Below, piece after piece: positions 14,253 to 29,501 of a stretch of DNA of 64,000 nt (its first letter is position 1; each line of letters opens with the position of its first letter). The stretch spans positions 133,342,454-133,406,453 of the forward strand of contig OZ023263.1 in NCBI GenBank assembly GCA_964006375.1. The letters run 5' to 3'. Source of the DNA: Tillus elongatus (taxonomy: Eukaryota > Arthropoda > Insecta > Coleoptera > Cleridae). Below the pieces are notes generated by a model that ran no database searches, was not told where the DNA came from, and saw only the letters and a program-made list of their open reading frames with translations. The translations under genes were made by a program, and so were the position numbers.

Positions 14253-15536
14253 GGAGTAGTCGGGGGGCGTTCGGATCTGCGGCGGTAACCGCCGGAGGCG
14301 GTGAGGATGGTAGATTCTTAGAAGCAGATTCTCAGAATCCAGTCTTGGGTATCTAGATAACCGATGGCAAGCTATATTATTAAATCGTAGCGGGTCAAGC
14401 AATGAGATACAAGCGTTAGAGAGAAAGGGAGAGAGAGAGATTAGCGGGAGTGTTGTAACGAAGTAGATATTTTCAGAACAGCTGTAGATATTAAAAGCGA
14501 CTGTTCGAAAATAAACATAATATAAATCACACGGATAAAAATTCTACGCAGTTAAAATAACTATTTTATCATTAATATTTCTTAACAAGTACGCAGTAAA
14601 AACATATCTGAAGGAGATAAGGATAAGATATCTACCACCGATTAGGATTTTTCAACCGGTGACTGGAGAGACAATAACGACGAGGGGCAGAAAGCGTTCA
14701 CCGTTTGCCGTAGAGTGGTTAAGTTTATAGCTTGAGTTCCGCATCAGAGAATTAAAAATCCGCTTGTTTAAATTATAACAAAGTATTAGGATACAGTACC
14801 GTCTGTCCCGTTGTTGTATAGAACAGTTTTTACTTTAGTAATTCTTTCGAATATGGTCTAGGTAAGAATTTTTTAAGTTTTTCTTAATGTATTTATATAT
14901 AGCGAATTTTCTGATATTTTCTCAGATCTGTGTCTCTCCGGTGACGTCGAGATCGTGGGACTGAGCGTAATCTCCTTCCGTTCCCATATCCTATTATTGT
15001 TGGCGTCTAGTAAAACATTCAAAAGGTGATGCTGTAGCTAACACAGACTTTTCGAGTGTATTACGTACGACCATTCTGATTCGACTCTGATCTGGACGCT
15101 GTAAGTACACAAGCAGGCTTAAGTCGAGTTAGTACGCGGCAATATCCTTTCACAGGCTGTTCCCCTATAATCCTTTCCGTTCCTTATCTACGCCCCGACG
15201 TCGAGACGCTTAATCTCGCGATACCGGCTTCGACGGATAGACGCCATTTAATTATTTGAGGAGCGTTTCTCCAATCGACCCATTTAACGGCTGCATCTAC
15301 GAGTCTTAAACCACAGTACTCGGAGTTTCCGCCCGCGTGTCTTCTGTATTTCTTCTCCATGGGGAATAATTAATTTTGTCGGCTCGTCGTCAGTGATATA
15401 ATTTGTTTAAGGATAAATTAACATAATAAGTACCATTCAGATTGTAAAAATATATGTCAATTGTAACGTATCATTAGGCAATAAATAGTGTGGAAAGTAT
15501 ATTCAGTCTATATTATAACTTCAAAAGAATCTGCTA
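14253..15536. other. Non-coding core between the 390-bp direct repeats
   Basis: No reverse transcriptase, gag or transposase motif is seen in any frame. GC content is higher than in the surroundings (for example 15170-15350). A non-autonomous LTR element (LARD/TRIM-like) would have this appearance: identical ends and a long non-coding interior. Nothing else could be identified. Confidence 0.5.
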
Positions 15537-15926
15537 CACCCATACAAACTTTCGGAAGGTCAGGGAATTACCGGGGGAGCGATTAAAGCCCGCAACCTCG
15601 GAGGTGTATATACGGCCTGTTATATCATAGGCTACCGGACCCTCTCCACAGGGCTATCCAGGCATTCTGACCACCACCGTGGCCAGAGTCTTGTGACGAG
15701 GTCGCAGACATCCTCGCAGGGAGTAAAGCCTTTCAAAATCTGGCTCCCGAGACCGTTCCCGTACACCGGTTGATCTGTTCAACTAAATAATTCACCCCGT
15801 GAACCAGGCCCTAGTTACAGTGTGACGGCTAATAGTCCACCAGACTCCAACGGCTAGAGGTTGATGAACGTAATGTTGACTTCAAACCACTCATTCCTGA
15901 TAAATTGGAAACAATCTATATAGCTT
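15537..15926. repeat. 390-bp direct repeat, copy 2 (LTR-like)
   Basis: Same orientation and length as 13379-13767. Left neighbour is AAAAGAATCTGCT and right neighbour is ACCTTTTTTAAG. See copy 1 for the reservations about calling it an LTR. Confidence 0.8.
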
Positions 15927-19247
<3,321 letters not shown>

Positions 19248-19262
<15 letters not shown>

Positions 19263-20492
19263 TTGAGAGTCATCTACTTGGTCGTCGTGCTCTGTCCCAG
19301 ATACATTTTCGAGTACTTGGGACGATAAAAGAGCTTTACTTGTAAGTCCGTTGTAAAAGGTCATTTGGTCCAAGGGAACAAATCGTGTAGCCAACTACAC
19401 AACGTCCATGTACTTCACTTTCTTCAAAGAAATGGGTTGAGTATAGACTGGGATATCTACGTCCATTTGAATATTATCGTTTTGAATGTCCCAAGATTTG
19501 AAACTCGATAAAAATTGGAAGACCAGTAGAAATACTCTAATATGGTTCAAGTGTTCCTTACTATACTCAAAAATACGATATTTTGAAATTTGGAATCTTG
19601 TCATCATTTAAAAAAAGTAATCACAAGCGCTAATTGTGATTACTTTTTTGAAATGGCCGTCAAAGTGAGTACTAAAGTTAAAGATCATGTTTTGTTTCAC
19701 TAAAATAGGAATAAACTGTTTAGCTGCTTGCTTGATATAATCAGCGTATTGTTGAGGATTAGACACGTAGTCTTTTCTTCTTAAAAATTTCTCAATAACC
19801 CCGAAGCACCGATCACACGGCAGGAAGCTATGCCCCGGCTCAGGAAAGCGATGGACAACTTTTTGGATGGACGTTGTTCGTACAAGTAAAGACAAAAACT
19901 GCACTATTGTTGAGTTTTTGTTTTGCGCTGCAGCGTTATCCGAGAACAGGTACAAAATCTTGACGTTTTGAGGAAGTATGTTGGTGATGTAATGATATAA
20001 GAGTGACACTACCCCATTTAGCGATTTTCGAGCTGTAGTTTCATCGTATAAATAAAAGTGAGCTTTATTTGTCTTTCCAGAATGGATGCAAAAGTTGTAT
20101 ATCCACAACTGACGTTTGTAGAAAGCTTCACCAACAGGAACTTTCGGTAAGGGGAGATTTTGCTGATAGTCAAAGGTTAAAATTTCAACTTCGTCGTTAT
20201 TTTTACACAATGCAGTTTTTTCTTTTAGCTCCTTAAAAAACAAGTCGGCCTTAACCACGTCGCTCTGCTTCTATAATTCCAACTCCTTTCTTTCATTTTC
20301 GTCGAGGGTCACATCTTTAAGTTTGGTATGCAAAATGTCACATTTCTTACACGTATCCGAGCGAGGCGCGCCAAAACTATAGTTAAAGTTCTGTTTAAAA
20401 AATCGAAAATAAAAGTCATAGGGTACTTTAGGTTTATTTTCGGGGTTACTTGCACTTTCTGGTTCATAACGTTCCAAATAAAGTTCATGCAT
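19248..20492 (-). pseudogene. DDE/D-type transposase-like gene (possibly Sola-like), three in-frame stops
   Basis: A single minus-strand frame of about 415 codons runs from 20492 to a stop at 19248-19250. It is interrupted only by stops at 20271-20273 (TAG), 19608-19610 (TAA) and 19395-19397 (TAG). Visible parts are a CKKCD zinc-type pair (about 20350), LTFDYQQNLPLPKVP with a possible first catalytic Asp (about 20185), RQLWIYNFCIHSG, YLFSDNAAAQNKN (second Asp, about 19960) and GHSFLPCDRCFGVIEK (third acidic site, about 19820). The SDN-GQNxN-like and GHS-x-DR-FG-IEK signatures resemble an insect-wide transposase family that I associate with Sola elements. That name is from memory and uncertain. 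Both ends abut arm A repeats, and the final stop codon lies inside the repeat. It may be the broken autonomous partner of the flanking repeats, or a fragment trapped between two insertions. Confidence 0.6.
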
Positions 20493-20496
20493 TTTT

Positions 20497-20626
20497 TAGT
20501 GAATTTTCATTAAGAAAATTCACTAATAGAGAGGTATCGATGGTGAGACTTTTGGAAAATTTCTTCAAATGAGCGCGAATTTGGACCTCTAGAACCCATA
20601 TCCAAGGTCGGTTTTGATTTTTATAT

Positions 20627-20720
<94 letters not shown>

Positions 20721-20960
20721 AACTGATAACTCAAAAAATACTTGACCGATCTTCCCTAAATTTGGAGATTACCTTGATTTTGTTAATGGCTTGGATGAGT
20801 TCGAAGATGAGCACCGTAGGTTTAATTTTTTGTATAAAAAATGTAAAGGAAATTTTTAAAACGCAATATGTTTTTTGTTTGAAGTACTGCAGTGATTCAA
20901 ATGAAAATTTGCGCATATAAGGGAGATGTCAAAATAAAGTTGGTAACCAAATTTCAACTT
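20497..20960. repeat. Dispersed repeat: arm A, (TA)n, arm B, inverted relative to 18627-19262
   Basis: Starts with the palindrome AGTGAATTTTC-ATTAA-GAAAATTCACT (about 20498-20524). It continues with AAATTTCTTCAAATGAGCGC, ACCCATATCCAAGGTCGGTT and (TA)n at 20634-20718. Arm B follows (ACTGATAACTCAAAAAATAC, then AATGGCTTGGATGAGTTCG), with similarity fading after about 20830. It is the mirror image of the copy on the other side of the transposase-like gene. Confidence 0.75.
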
Positions 20961-21994
20961 AAATGGTCCACGAGGAAAGAAGTTGTTCGAAAATGAAAAA
21001 TGTGTAAGAAATCAATAATCTACGACATCAGTTTGAATTGCATAGGCAATTCGCACATTCAACGTTGACAAGGATAGTTAGAGTATTAATGTGTTTTTTA
21101 TTACTTCAGACCCGAAAAATGTAAAACCCTCGAAGCCAGTCCTTAAATATAAATAAGCAGGGTTGTCAGATATAATAAAAATTAACAAATATTAAAATTT
21201 AATTTGATTCTTATGATGAAAACATATGGACCTAACATATTTTTAAATTATTAATGACATAATTCAAACAATAATTGCGGTACAATAACCAAACATTTTG
21301 AATTACCAAATCCGTATGATATTTTAAATTAAAACGTATGTGTACATTAAAACTTTTTATATTATATGTCAATGCAGCACTGTACTACTGTCACTGTCAT
21401 CTGTTTTTATTTAAACGCCGTTAGGTGCGGTACACGTACTAAATTTGCGAACCAAAACAAAGAAGAATTTATATAATTAAAGTTGAAAGATGTTTACTAT
21501 ATATAAAAGGTATGTATTCCTATTTTTTATTTTATCATTTTAGAGGTAATCTTATATACTTTGAAGTATTTACCCAAGGTGAAATAATTTAGCACATGTC
21601 CAAAGCCTAAGATTTTTTCTGTTGTGTTTTGTGAGCTTGAATTAGTGTTTGTTATAATTTATTGTGATTTATGGAGACATAAGCAGAACTTACTTTAAAA
21701 ATTATTTCCTTTTTTAGCAATGGTAGTTTCCACAAAATCAGCAGTAGTGAGTTTTCTTAAAGATGAGAAAGAGTAAGAGGGTCACGCAGGAGGTATAACC
21801 TATGACCTTTGATGCTACAGTGGCTTCTTTCTAATTAAAATATGTAGTATGGAGTATTGAAAACAGAAAGTGTACTGTCCAGGTAATATTTTTTTACTAG
21901 TGTCAAACTTGTAATTTCCCTTAAGCTAATGTCATTGGATTAATTTTGTTACATTATCAGAAAGCTTTTCCATACTGATTACAAAGTATAAGCA
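20961..21994. other. Unassigned AT-rich DNA 5' of the LINE copy
   Basis: No coding motif was found. It ends where homology to the Jockey/CR1-type LINE starts, near ATTGTTCTCAAAAAATGCGC. Confidence 0.5.
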
Positions 21995-23486
21995 GACAAT
22001 TGTTCTCAAAAAATGCGCACCAGAGCTTGCTCCTGTCCTGACTCGTCTGTTTCAGTTATCTTATAATAAAGGCATATTCCCTAATAACTGGAAAACTGCT
22101 CGAGTACAACCCATCCCCAAGAAAGGATCCAAAGCGCTTCCTAGCAACTACAGGCCTATTTCTCTCCTTTCAGTCGTCTCTAAAGTGATGGAAAAGTATA
22201 CAAACACCGAATTACTAAAATTTCTTGAAAAACACAGTCTAATCCACGACAGGCAGTATGGATTCCGTCAGCGCAGATCGACTGCCGACCTCCTTTCCTT
22301 TGTCACCCATTCTTGGAACAAGTCTATGGAACAACACGGTGAATCCCAGATTGTTGCTCTAGACATATCAAAAGCATTCGACCAGGTCTGGCACGCAGCG
22401 CTGCTTAATAAAATTCCGGCATATGGCCTACCACCAAAGCTTTGTACCTGGACAGCAAATTTCCTCTCTAACAGGAGCATATCTGTTGTTGTGGATGGTC
22501 ATTCCTCTAAACTGTATCCAATTAATGCAGGAGTCCCTCAAGGTTCAGCTTTAGCCCCTACTTTGTTTGTTCTCCACATCAATGACCTCCTCTCTAGCAC
22601 GTCCAACCCAGTTCACAGCTACGCCGACGACAGCACCCTCCATTCAAATATACAATATTCTAAGCCTGTCTCTTTAGCCCAATTAGATGAGGATCGCAGA
22701 CTCATGGAGGGTTCTGTCTCCGTGGATCTCAAAAAAATATTAGACTGGGGAAGTAGAAATCTTGTACAATTTAACCTCACCAAAACTAAGTCTTGCTTTC
22801 TCTCTCACAAGAGATACACCAGCCCTAGAGTCATCACAATGAACAACCAAGTTATTCAAAGTAATGAGTCCTTGTCTCTTGTTGGCATTTCTGTGGATCT
22901 AAATCTTAATTGGCACCAACATGTCACATCAATTGCAGAAGCGGCTGATAAGAAATTAGGTTTCCTCTTCCGGGCTCGCAAATACTTTTCACCAGCTAAT
23001 CTCCATACCTTATATACTTCACAAATAAGGCCAAACCTCGAATACTGCTCCCACATCTGTGGTGCCGCTGCCGCTTCTACCCTAGCTATCCTGGACTCCA
23101 TTCAAAAGAGAGCTATACGTCTCATCGGTGACCCTACCCTCACCCAAAGGCTGCCATCCCTTGCCCACCGACGTGCCGTTGGTGACCTCTCTCTCTTTTA
23201 TAGATATCTGCACTGGCACTGCTCAGAGGAGCTTTCCTCCATAGTTCCTCCACCTGCTGCCCCCAACAGATCTACCAGGGGAACAGAGCGAATGCACCCT
23301 TTTACTGTCCAGGTCACCAGACATAGAACATCTTGTTATGCCCGCTCTTTCGTCCCGAGGACTTCCAAGTTGTGGAATTCCTTGCCGGCACATGTTTTTC
23401 CTTCTCCTCCGAACCTCCAAACCTTCAAGTCCAGAATTAACAAGCTGCCTCTTTCCTCCTTGTCAACACCCACGGTACGATAGTAT
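21995..23486 (+). CDS. Jockey/CR1-type LINE copy 2: best-preserved reverse transcriptase ORF, 5' truncated
   Basis: An open frame of about 495 codons without stops runs from the truncation point to TAG at 23484-23486. The first in-frame ATG is at 22185 (432 codons). Order: KKCAPELAPVLTRLFQ, NYRPISLLSVVSKVMEKY (about 22150), GFRQRRSTADLL, VALDISKAFDQVWH (motif A, about 22355), GVPQGSALAPTLF (motif B, about 22530), HSYADDSTLHSN (motif C, YADD, about 22620), VGISVDLNLNWHQHV, NLEYCSHICGAAAA and a C-terminal [21 protein letters not shown] catalytic residues are intact, unlike copies 1 and 3. The endonuclease and ORF1 are absent, so it cannot mobilise alone, although an RT-only protein is conceivable. 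The 3' end passes into an A-rich stretch near 23524. Confidence 0.93.
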
Positions 23487-23542
23487 TTAGGCTGTAAGCC
23501 TTCGTGGTGTGTTGTTTAAATTTAAAAAAAAACAAGGTTTCT

Positions 23543-23569
23543 ATCCTGTCTGATTCAATGAGACAGGAT
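23543..23569 (+). repeat. 9-bp stem hairpin just after the LINE 3' end
   Basis: ATCCTGTCT and AGACAGGAT flank the 9-nt loop GATTCAATG. It lies about 20 bp past the A-rich end of LINE copy 2. Whether it belongs to the LINE 3' UTR is not settled, because copy 3 changes to (TA)n before this point. Confidence 0.6.
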
Positions 23570-23599
23570 TCTATATGATTAGCTAGACTGGTTATTATA

Positions 23600-25216
23600 A
23601 TAGGTGCTCCTTTAAATAGTTAAATTTTATAATTATAATTATGGAAAGCAATGTTAATGCTGGTCACGCTACACTCAGATTGTATTATATACTTAGATTT
23701 TAACACTATGCCGAAGTTCTTCCGTTGTGATGCTATATGTACTGCTGGTGCATAAACCTCTTTGATAATTTGTGGACCAATTGTATTATTGGTGATATCT
23801 TGTAATATTATATTTAGTAGAATGTAAAAATTGCTGGTAGGTATATAAAAGTGGACAAATAAAATATGGCAGTGGTATCTAAATGAATCAAGTAACATGA
23901 CAAGTGGACATCGTTGGTGACTCAGTTTCGTCAAGTTGTGCATGCTGAAATAAGAGAGTAGTCGAACTGGATAAGGAATAGTGTTTATTTTTCATATATG
24001 TGGAAAAAAAATTAAAACAAGAAAAACTTGCCATTGTCATGAAGAAATGTTCTATTATACAAACATAGCGCAGGAGCATATGTACACTCCTTACAAAAAG
24101 TGGAAGCCAGTTTAGCCTTTTGTGATGCTATCTCTGATTTTTTGTGACTTATACTGCTTGTTTTATTCTCCATTCAGCCTCATAAAAATATGGCTGTCGT
24201 CAGAACATTCTCAGTTGGCTATGAAAACTTAATGATCTAGTATGCCCAGAAAATTATTGAAACTGGTAGTAAATAACTTGTGACGACTTATGTAAAGCGG
24301 ACAGATACCATATCATTCGCTTAAATAATATGTCTGGTTGAACTTTCTCTAGAATTTGTTGAACCTCGACATTCTGGCTTGGAGCCATTTGTCATTTTCA
24401 AGATGTTGAGTAAAATATGGATGGAATTGAACTCTTTAGGCCTTAATCTGCCTAATGAGTGGTGGTTAGGTGGAGGTTGGGTTGTAGTTCAATTATGGAG
24501 TCGTAATCTTCCTACTCTCGAAATCTCACCGGATATCATCTCTAAAGCCTTGGTGTATTCAACCATAGACTTGAAAGAGATCAAACTGTCCTTTGGCGGT
24601 CCTGTATTTTCTATAGTGGGGCTTTCATCTGAATCCTTATTGGGGCTATTGGTTGGGTAGGTGAGGTTTATTATATACCTCACATATAGAATGTTAGATG
24701 TAGAATCTAGAATTTTTTATGCATCTAATTTTTTATAATTGTGTTGCAGATTATCAACCATACCAGAAACGCCTCATGGACATGAATGAAGATTTAAAGG
24801 GAAGGTTTGTCCATCATAGACATAAAATATCAAATTTGGGATCGTCTGTCTGGTGATGTGAAAACTTTGTACGTATTTACAGATGAGTTAAATAGTATAA
24901 TTGTTGTACTCTTAGTCCTAAAATGACAATCCCAAAAACAGGATTTCATAGAAATCGCAGCTAATTTAATTTGCATTTGTAATTTAAAACCACCAAATAT
25001 CACCACTTTATATACTTTTATCAATATTATATGTAAAGCATGGGCCAAACTCGATGGAGTATTAGAAGTATATAGTGAATCAAAATTGATAGAAATGTCA
25101 ATTTAGGTTATGTTCTTAAGTGGTTATGGTCTTTATTTTGAAAATATTTATGACATCGCGGCGTCGTCCCATAACATTTTTTCAAATGAAAAAAATGTCT
25201 GTATTGTGACACTCTT
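23600..25216. other. Unassigned region up to assembly gap
   Basis: No recognised domain. An 88-codon plus frame (24397-24660) and an overlapping minus frame (24489-24683, with NSPNKDSDESPTIENTGPPK) are the longest, but neither shows a family signature. An internal exon cannot be excluded and no claim is made. Confidence 0.4.
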
Positions 25217-25416
25217 NNNNNNNNNNNNNNNNNNNNNNNNNNNNNNNNNNNNNNNNNNNNNNNNNNNNNNNNNNNNNNNNNNNNNNNNNNNNNNNNNNNN
25301 NNNNNNNNNNNNNNNNNNNNNNNNNNNNNNNNNNNNNNNNNNNNNNNNNNNNNNNNNNNNNNNNNNNNNNNNNNNNNNNNNNNNNNNNNNNNNNNNNNNN
25401 NNNNNNNNNNNNNNNN
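25217..25416. other. Assembly gap (200 N)
   Basis: Exactly 200 undetermined bases. Predicted frames crossing it are artefacts. Confidence 1.
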
Positions 25417-25427
25417 TTCCTTTACCT

Positions 25428-25462
25428 CTTGAAAATGGCTCCAAAACAGGAGCCGAAACGTC
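25428..25462 (+). ncRNA. Degenerate hammerhead-like hairpin (relic)
   Basis: CTTGAAAAT is followed by a perfect 6-bp stem GGCTCC/GGAGCC (loop AAAACA), then GAAACGTC. The layout is that of hammerhead helix II plus GAAA and GUC. The CUGANGA core is lost and no helix I is evident. It sits beside the gap, so its parent element is unknown. It is probably a relic of a Penelope-type terminal repeat. Confidence 0.3.
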
Positions 25463-25540
25463 GAGTTTCCATAAATTCTGGACGCGGTTTAACCCGAGAA
25501 CCAAGCATGTCTCACATTAAAGACCGCGGAAATCTTTCTG

Positions 25541-25544
<4 letters not shown>

Positions 25545-25626
<82 letters not shown>
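25545..25626. repeat. (TA)n microsatellite
   Basis: About 82 bp of TA repeats. The left flank GAAATCTTTCTGAACATATA and right flank ATCCAGATATATTC do not match the A/B arms. Confidence 0.97.
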
Positions 25627-25628
<2 letters not shown>

Positions 25629-26166
25629 CCAGATATATTCTGATAAAATAAATATTTACCTGTTCCTTTTTGATTTATTTACCACGGCTACCTTTGAGTC
25701 TCTCCTTCCCTACCGGGAATATTTTATTGTTGGATCCCTAAGATGAAAATTCTTACACTGGGAGCATCAATGGTGCTGTTGTTCAACCTATTTTACTTGA
25801 CTTTATGCTTTCTTAGTCAATGGAAGATGACAGTACATTATTAAAGAAAAAAAATTTTATAAAAATTTTAAAACATTTTTTTTGAATTACTGATTTCTAA
25901 TGAACGTAACTACAAAATTTATTTCTTCTGTAGCTATTGGCCTTATTTGGATCCGCTATATTTATATTTAATTAAATCTGACACTTCTTTATGACGATTA
26001 CAAATTTACTTATTATTATTTAAATGCAATGTTTAAAATTGACACTGTTTTGTTTGACTTTTCAGTTATTTTTAATATGTGATATCTGTTACCATGGGAC
26101 CCGCGCTTTTCTAGGTTTGGTAACCAAGGAGATGGGATCTAACAATGGTTGTTATAAATTTTATAC
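25627..26166. other. Unassigned AT-rich DNA
   Basis: No gene or repeat recognised. It precedes the Penelope-type terminal repeat copy. Confidence 0.5.
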
Positions 26167-26630
26167 TGCATACAGACTTGGAGAATACTTCTCTGGCTTC
26201 ACTGTTGGTTTTTGTAGGTGAAGGACGTAGCCAGCGCGTGAGCTAACTGGAGCAAGTGGCCCTTCGAATTCTGGAAGTTCTAGGATGTTCTTCAATGCTT
26301 CTGTGACTATAGTTTCGCTGCTTGACAGTATTTTCAGACAGATTAAAAATGAATTAGTACGAAATCATGACAACTACAAATAAATATCTGTTGCTATGTT
26401 ATGATATGATGTTTTGATCAAATTTTTTTTATCAAATTGAAAATAAAATGTAACACAGATGACAGATGAGGTTTTCAAAATGGCTATGTAATGTATGTCA
26501 ATATTTAACATAAAAACTAGCCTATAATAACTATGATAACAGTTACAACAATAAAATAACTAAACAATAACAGTATAAAAGTAGTCTCTATACAACGAAA
26601 ATATCGACATACATCAATTCATTATTTTAT
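26167..26630 (-). repeat. Solo 3'/terminal repeat of a Penelope-like family
   Basis: It is alike over about 460 bp to 51150-51620, which lies directly 3' of a GIY-YIG coding region on the minus strand. Shared blocks include CATACAGACTTGGAGA, GAAGGACGTAGCCAGCGCGT, GAGCAAGTGGCCCTTC, AACACAGATGACAGATGAGG and TATCGACATACAT. A more diverged third copy is at 53755-54165. No coding sequence is attached here, so this is a solo or 5'-truncated insertion. Confidence 0.8.
26300..26342 (-). ncRNA. Hammerhead-like motif in Penelope terminal repeat
   Basis: Read on the minus strand from 26342: UCUGU, CUGAAAA, an extra U, ACUG, loop UCAAG, CAGC, GAAA, C-UAUA-G with UC, then ACAGA. Helix I pairs UCUGU with ACAGA (5 bp). 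Helix II pairs CUG with CAG, with an A-C mismatch next to the core. The GUC cleavage triplet is present. The core departs from CUGANGA at one position (G8 to A). Architecture is that of a minimal type I hammerhead. Activity is doubtful because of the core change. Confidence 0.5.
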
Positions 26631-26848
26631 TAAAATAATAATAATTTTATACACTCCGTTTCTCCTGTGACGTCAAGCCAATCAGAACGCTAGGATGGGT
26701 GTGCCTAGGTGGCCCCCTATCTACTAACGTGTCATTGTGACTGTGTGTAGATTAAGTGTGTGGATACCGTTTTATAAAAATATATTTGCCCGTTGTAGAA
26801 ACTTGACTAATATTCTATATATGGTGATATTTTCCTGGATTAACAATG
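26631..26848. other. Unassigned spacer 3' of the I-like LINE
   Basis: Short stretch with GTGACGTCA and CCAATCAGA words at about 26668-26688. No gene recognised. Confidence 0.4.
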
Positions 26849-29501
26849 TTATGTTATGTTTGTTGGAAACTCTACGCCAACGTTCTTTAGATTTTCCATA
26901 AGTGATTTTCTGTGCATTATAATGAGTGCAGGCGAATAGCAATGATTCAAATCAGCTATGGATTCGTTATCGTAGGGACATTTTGGACTGGTTGCAATGC
27001 CTATTTTGTGGAGGTGTGCTGGAAACCGTCCGTGGTTTAACCTCATGCTTGTAAGAGACGAAACATAAAATCGTTAGTTGTTCCATATGCAGTATTCTAT
27101 AGGGAATTGTCGGATTAATTGCACATAATGATTTTTCGCAGTTGATACAAACAGGTGCCACAATTTTTCCCATTCGACTTTTGCTTCTATTTTGAGTCTG
27201 CATCTTATATCAGATAAGGTAATAACGTCAACTTTATTACTGCTTACAGTTGAGTTTCTTGCCAATATATCTACCACTTCATTGCCCGGTTCCCCGGAAG
27301 GAGTTTTAAGTTTTTAAATGAAACATTTTGTAGGCTCTGTAAGGCTGACATTGAATCGCTGGCTACCAGCGCATTTGGTATTTTCTGGTCTAGAAGGTCT
27401 AGTAATGGCTTTAAGTATTGCTACTACTTCAGAAGTGCTTGAGATATTTGTACGTATAGGTAAGATTACTGTGACATCCTTTAAGATGGCTGCTAATGGC
27501 AAAGTAAATAATAGGTACATTGAACACTCTTTGTACTTCGGTAAATCAGACGTTGTAAGAAATGCATCTGCCAACGTTGGATTGTTTTTCTTTTCCCAAT
27601 ATTTTTGAGATGAACAGCTGGCAGCTAGCTGCCCCAGCACCTGTGCTCTGGTTTTGTTAAACATTCTCAGTTTGATTACATACTTCTTGGCTAGTAAGTT
27701 ATATCGTAGTGGGGATTCTTGAGCTTCGACTAGGATGGCATGACTTTGAGATGACTGCATTGCGCTGATACATAATCTGATGACCTTGTACTGAATTCTA
27801 TCTAGTTTTTTAAGGTTGGAATTTGAAGCGGATCTGTAAATAAAGCATCCATAATCGAGTATATACCGTATATATGCCCTGTAGACCATTAAAGATAATT
27901 TTGTCTCAGCGTCCTATTTTGTGTTTACGACCATTATTAAAAAATTAATTCCTTTGTCACATTTTGATACAATTTGTTGGATATGTTTCGATCAAAGTAG
28001 TTTTTGATCCAGTGTGATGCCCAGGTACCTATAGCTGTCAACTGTTTGGATTTCATAGCCGTATATCTTGTGTACCGAAGGAGTCTGCAGTCTATGCCGA
28101 GTAAAAACCATTATTGCTGACTTTTCCAAGCTTATATTAAGATCAGACTATTCAATCACCTATTTAGTGTTTCCATAACAGGATCTATACATTCTATGCA
28201 TTTTTCGTATGAATTGTGAGTAACATTAAGGCAGATGTCGTCGGCATATTGAAGGCATGTGATCTCCCTACTCCAAATCTTATCTATACTATGTGTGTAT
28301 ACATTAAATAACAGTTGGATTAAAATGGATCCTTGCGGCAAATCCTTGTGAACTGTCCTCGGTCCACATAGTTTGTTGTTTTCGTCTTTTAAATATATCT
28401 TTCTGTTTAAGTACAGTTTGGTTAAATTATCTGCGATGTTATCTGGGATTTCAAGAGCCACCATTTTATCTTTTTAGTGTGTTAAAATTGAGTCGTAGGC
28501 ACCTATTAGGTCCACGAATAACCATATTTAATAGGCATTTTTGGAAAATGTAGATTGAATATATGTGATCAAATGAGATATAGCATCCAGAGTTCCCTTT
28601 CCTCTTCTAAAGCCGTACTGATTAGGAAGCATCTTAAGTTTACTTTCACAGTACCATTCAAGTCTAGTTTTAATCAGTGGTTCATATATTTTTAAAATAC
28701 AAGATATTAATGAAAATGGCCGATAGGATGATAAAAGGGTTTTTGATTTTACTGGTCACTATTACTTTAATTTGGTTAGGGTAAATGCCATGTAACCACC
28801 ACTCGTTAAATATCTAGAGCAATTATTTTTTGTTGGAGTGCTGAATTTACTTATCATATTGTATGTTATCTTGTCAAAGCCGGCTTCGGCTTTCTCGTAG
28901 TTTATGAAGTTATCAGTATTTCCTGCAATCTTATATTGACGCAGCATTTCTTTCCTTGTCTGGAGAACTCTGTCACATTTTGAATCCCTCCACCGAGGTT
29001 GCTTTTGTTGAATATTATTTATTTTAATAGTTCTCGTCGACTTGATGTTTGTTTCAGCAGCTTTGTTAGCAGCGTTTAAGAATAATTGAAATTTTTCTTG
29101 CGTTGTTTCACAGAGTGGTTGTGATTCTAACTCTAAATCTAGACTATCCTGAAACGCATTCCGGTCAGCCCTGGGCTCAATCCATTTAGCGTCAAAAAAC
29201 ATTTTTTACTTTTGATCTATAGGATTTGCTAAAGATATAACTATAGCGTAATGGTCCGCGCTCAAGCTATCCTAGAAAACGGTCCATTCTAATGTGTTTG
29301 CCAGACCTTGTGTAAAAATGTGATATCAATGCATGAAGGCAGCTGGAACGGCCCCGCAACCCTTGCTGGGCTACCGTTATTTAAAACAGCAAAGTCTACG
29401 TTATCTATTGATTCCGTCAATCATAGATTGCCAGGTATATTATTTCTATTGGACCCTCAAAGCCGGAGTGTCCGTTACATTAACCTCCTACTATAGTTTG
29501 T
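26849..29501 (-). pseudogene. I-like LINE, 3' part: EN C-half, RT, RNase H, Cys motif (outer element of the nest)
   Basis: Minus-strand order: an EN middle with TIVGG-stop-CNGHSG (about 29495-29455), LNNGSPARVA, SCIDITFLHKVW (about 29340-29300) and SADHYAIVI (about 29260). A linker follows at 29202-28762. The RT has LFVDLIGAYDSI (motif A, about 28520), LPQGSILIQLLFN (about 28340) and CLQYADDICL (motif C, about 28250). The thumb has IRYILDYGCFIYRSAS (about 27870). An RNase H remnant ends VVDILARNST (about 27280), and a C-terminal RLNHGRFPAHLHK...C-x4 motif lies at 27046-26940. Numerous stops and frameshifts are present. It is cut at 29501 by the inserted LINE and resumes at 38503 with the EN N-half and ORF1. 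Domain content (EN-RT-RNase H) fits the I group. Confidence 0.88.
29490..29501. repeat. Target-site duplication, left copy (ACTATAGTTTGT)
   Basis: The 12-bp word ACTATAGTTTGT at 29490-29501 recurs at 38503-38514. These are exactly the two edges of the R1/I-group LINE plus its errantivirus cargo. The I-like EN reading continues from one flank to the other across this duplication. Confidence 0.88.

Noticed and set aside
13379..15926. Calling the 390-bp direct repeats definite LTRs
   Set aside because: The ends are not TG...CA, and no target duplication, primer site or polypurine tract could be shown, so only an LTR-like description is justified.
25110..25520. Open frames on both strands across 25.2-25.4 kb
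   Set aside because: They run through 200 undetermined bases and cannot be evaluated.
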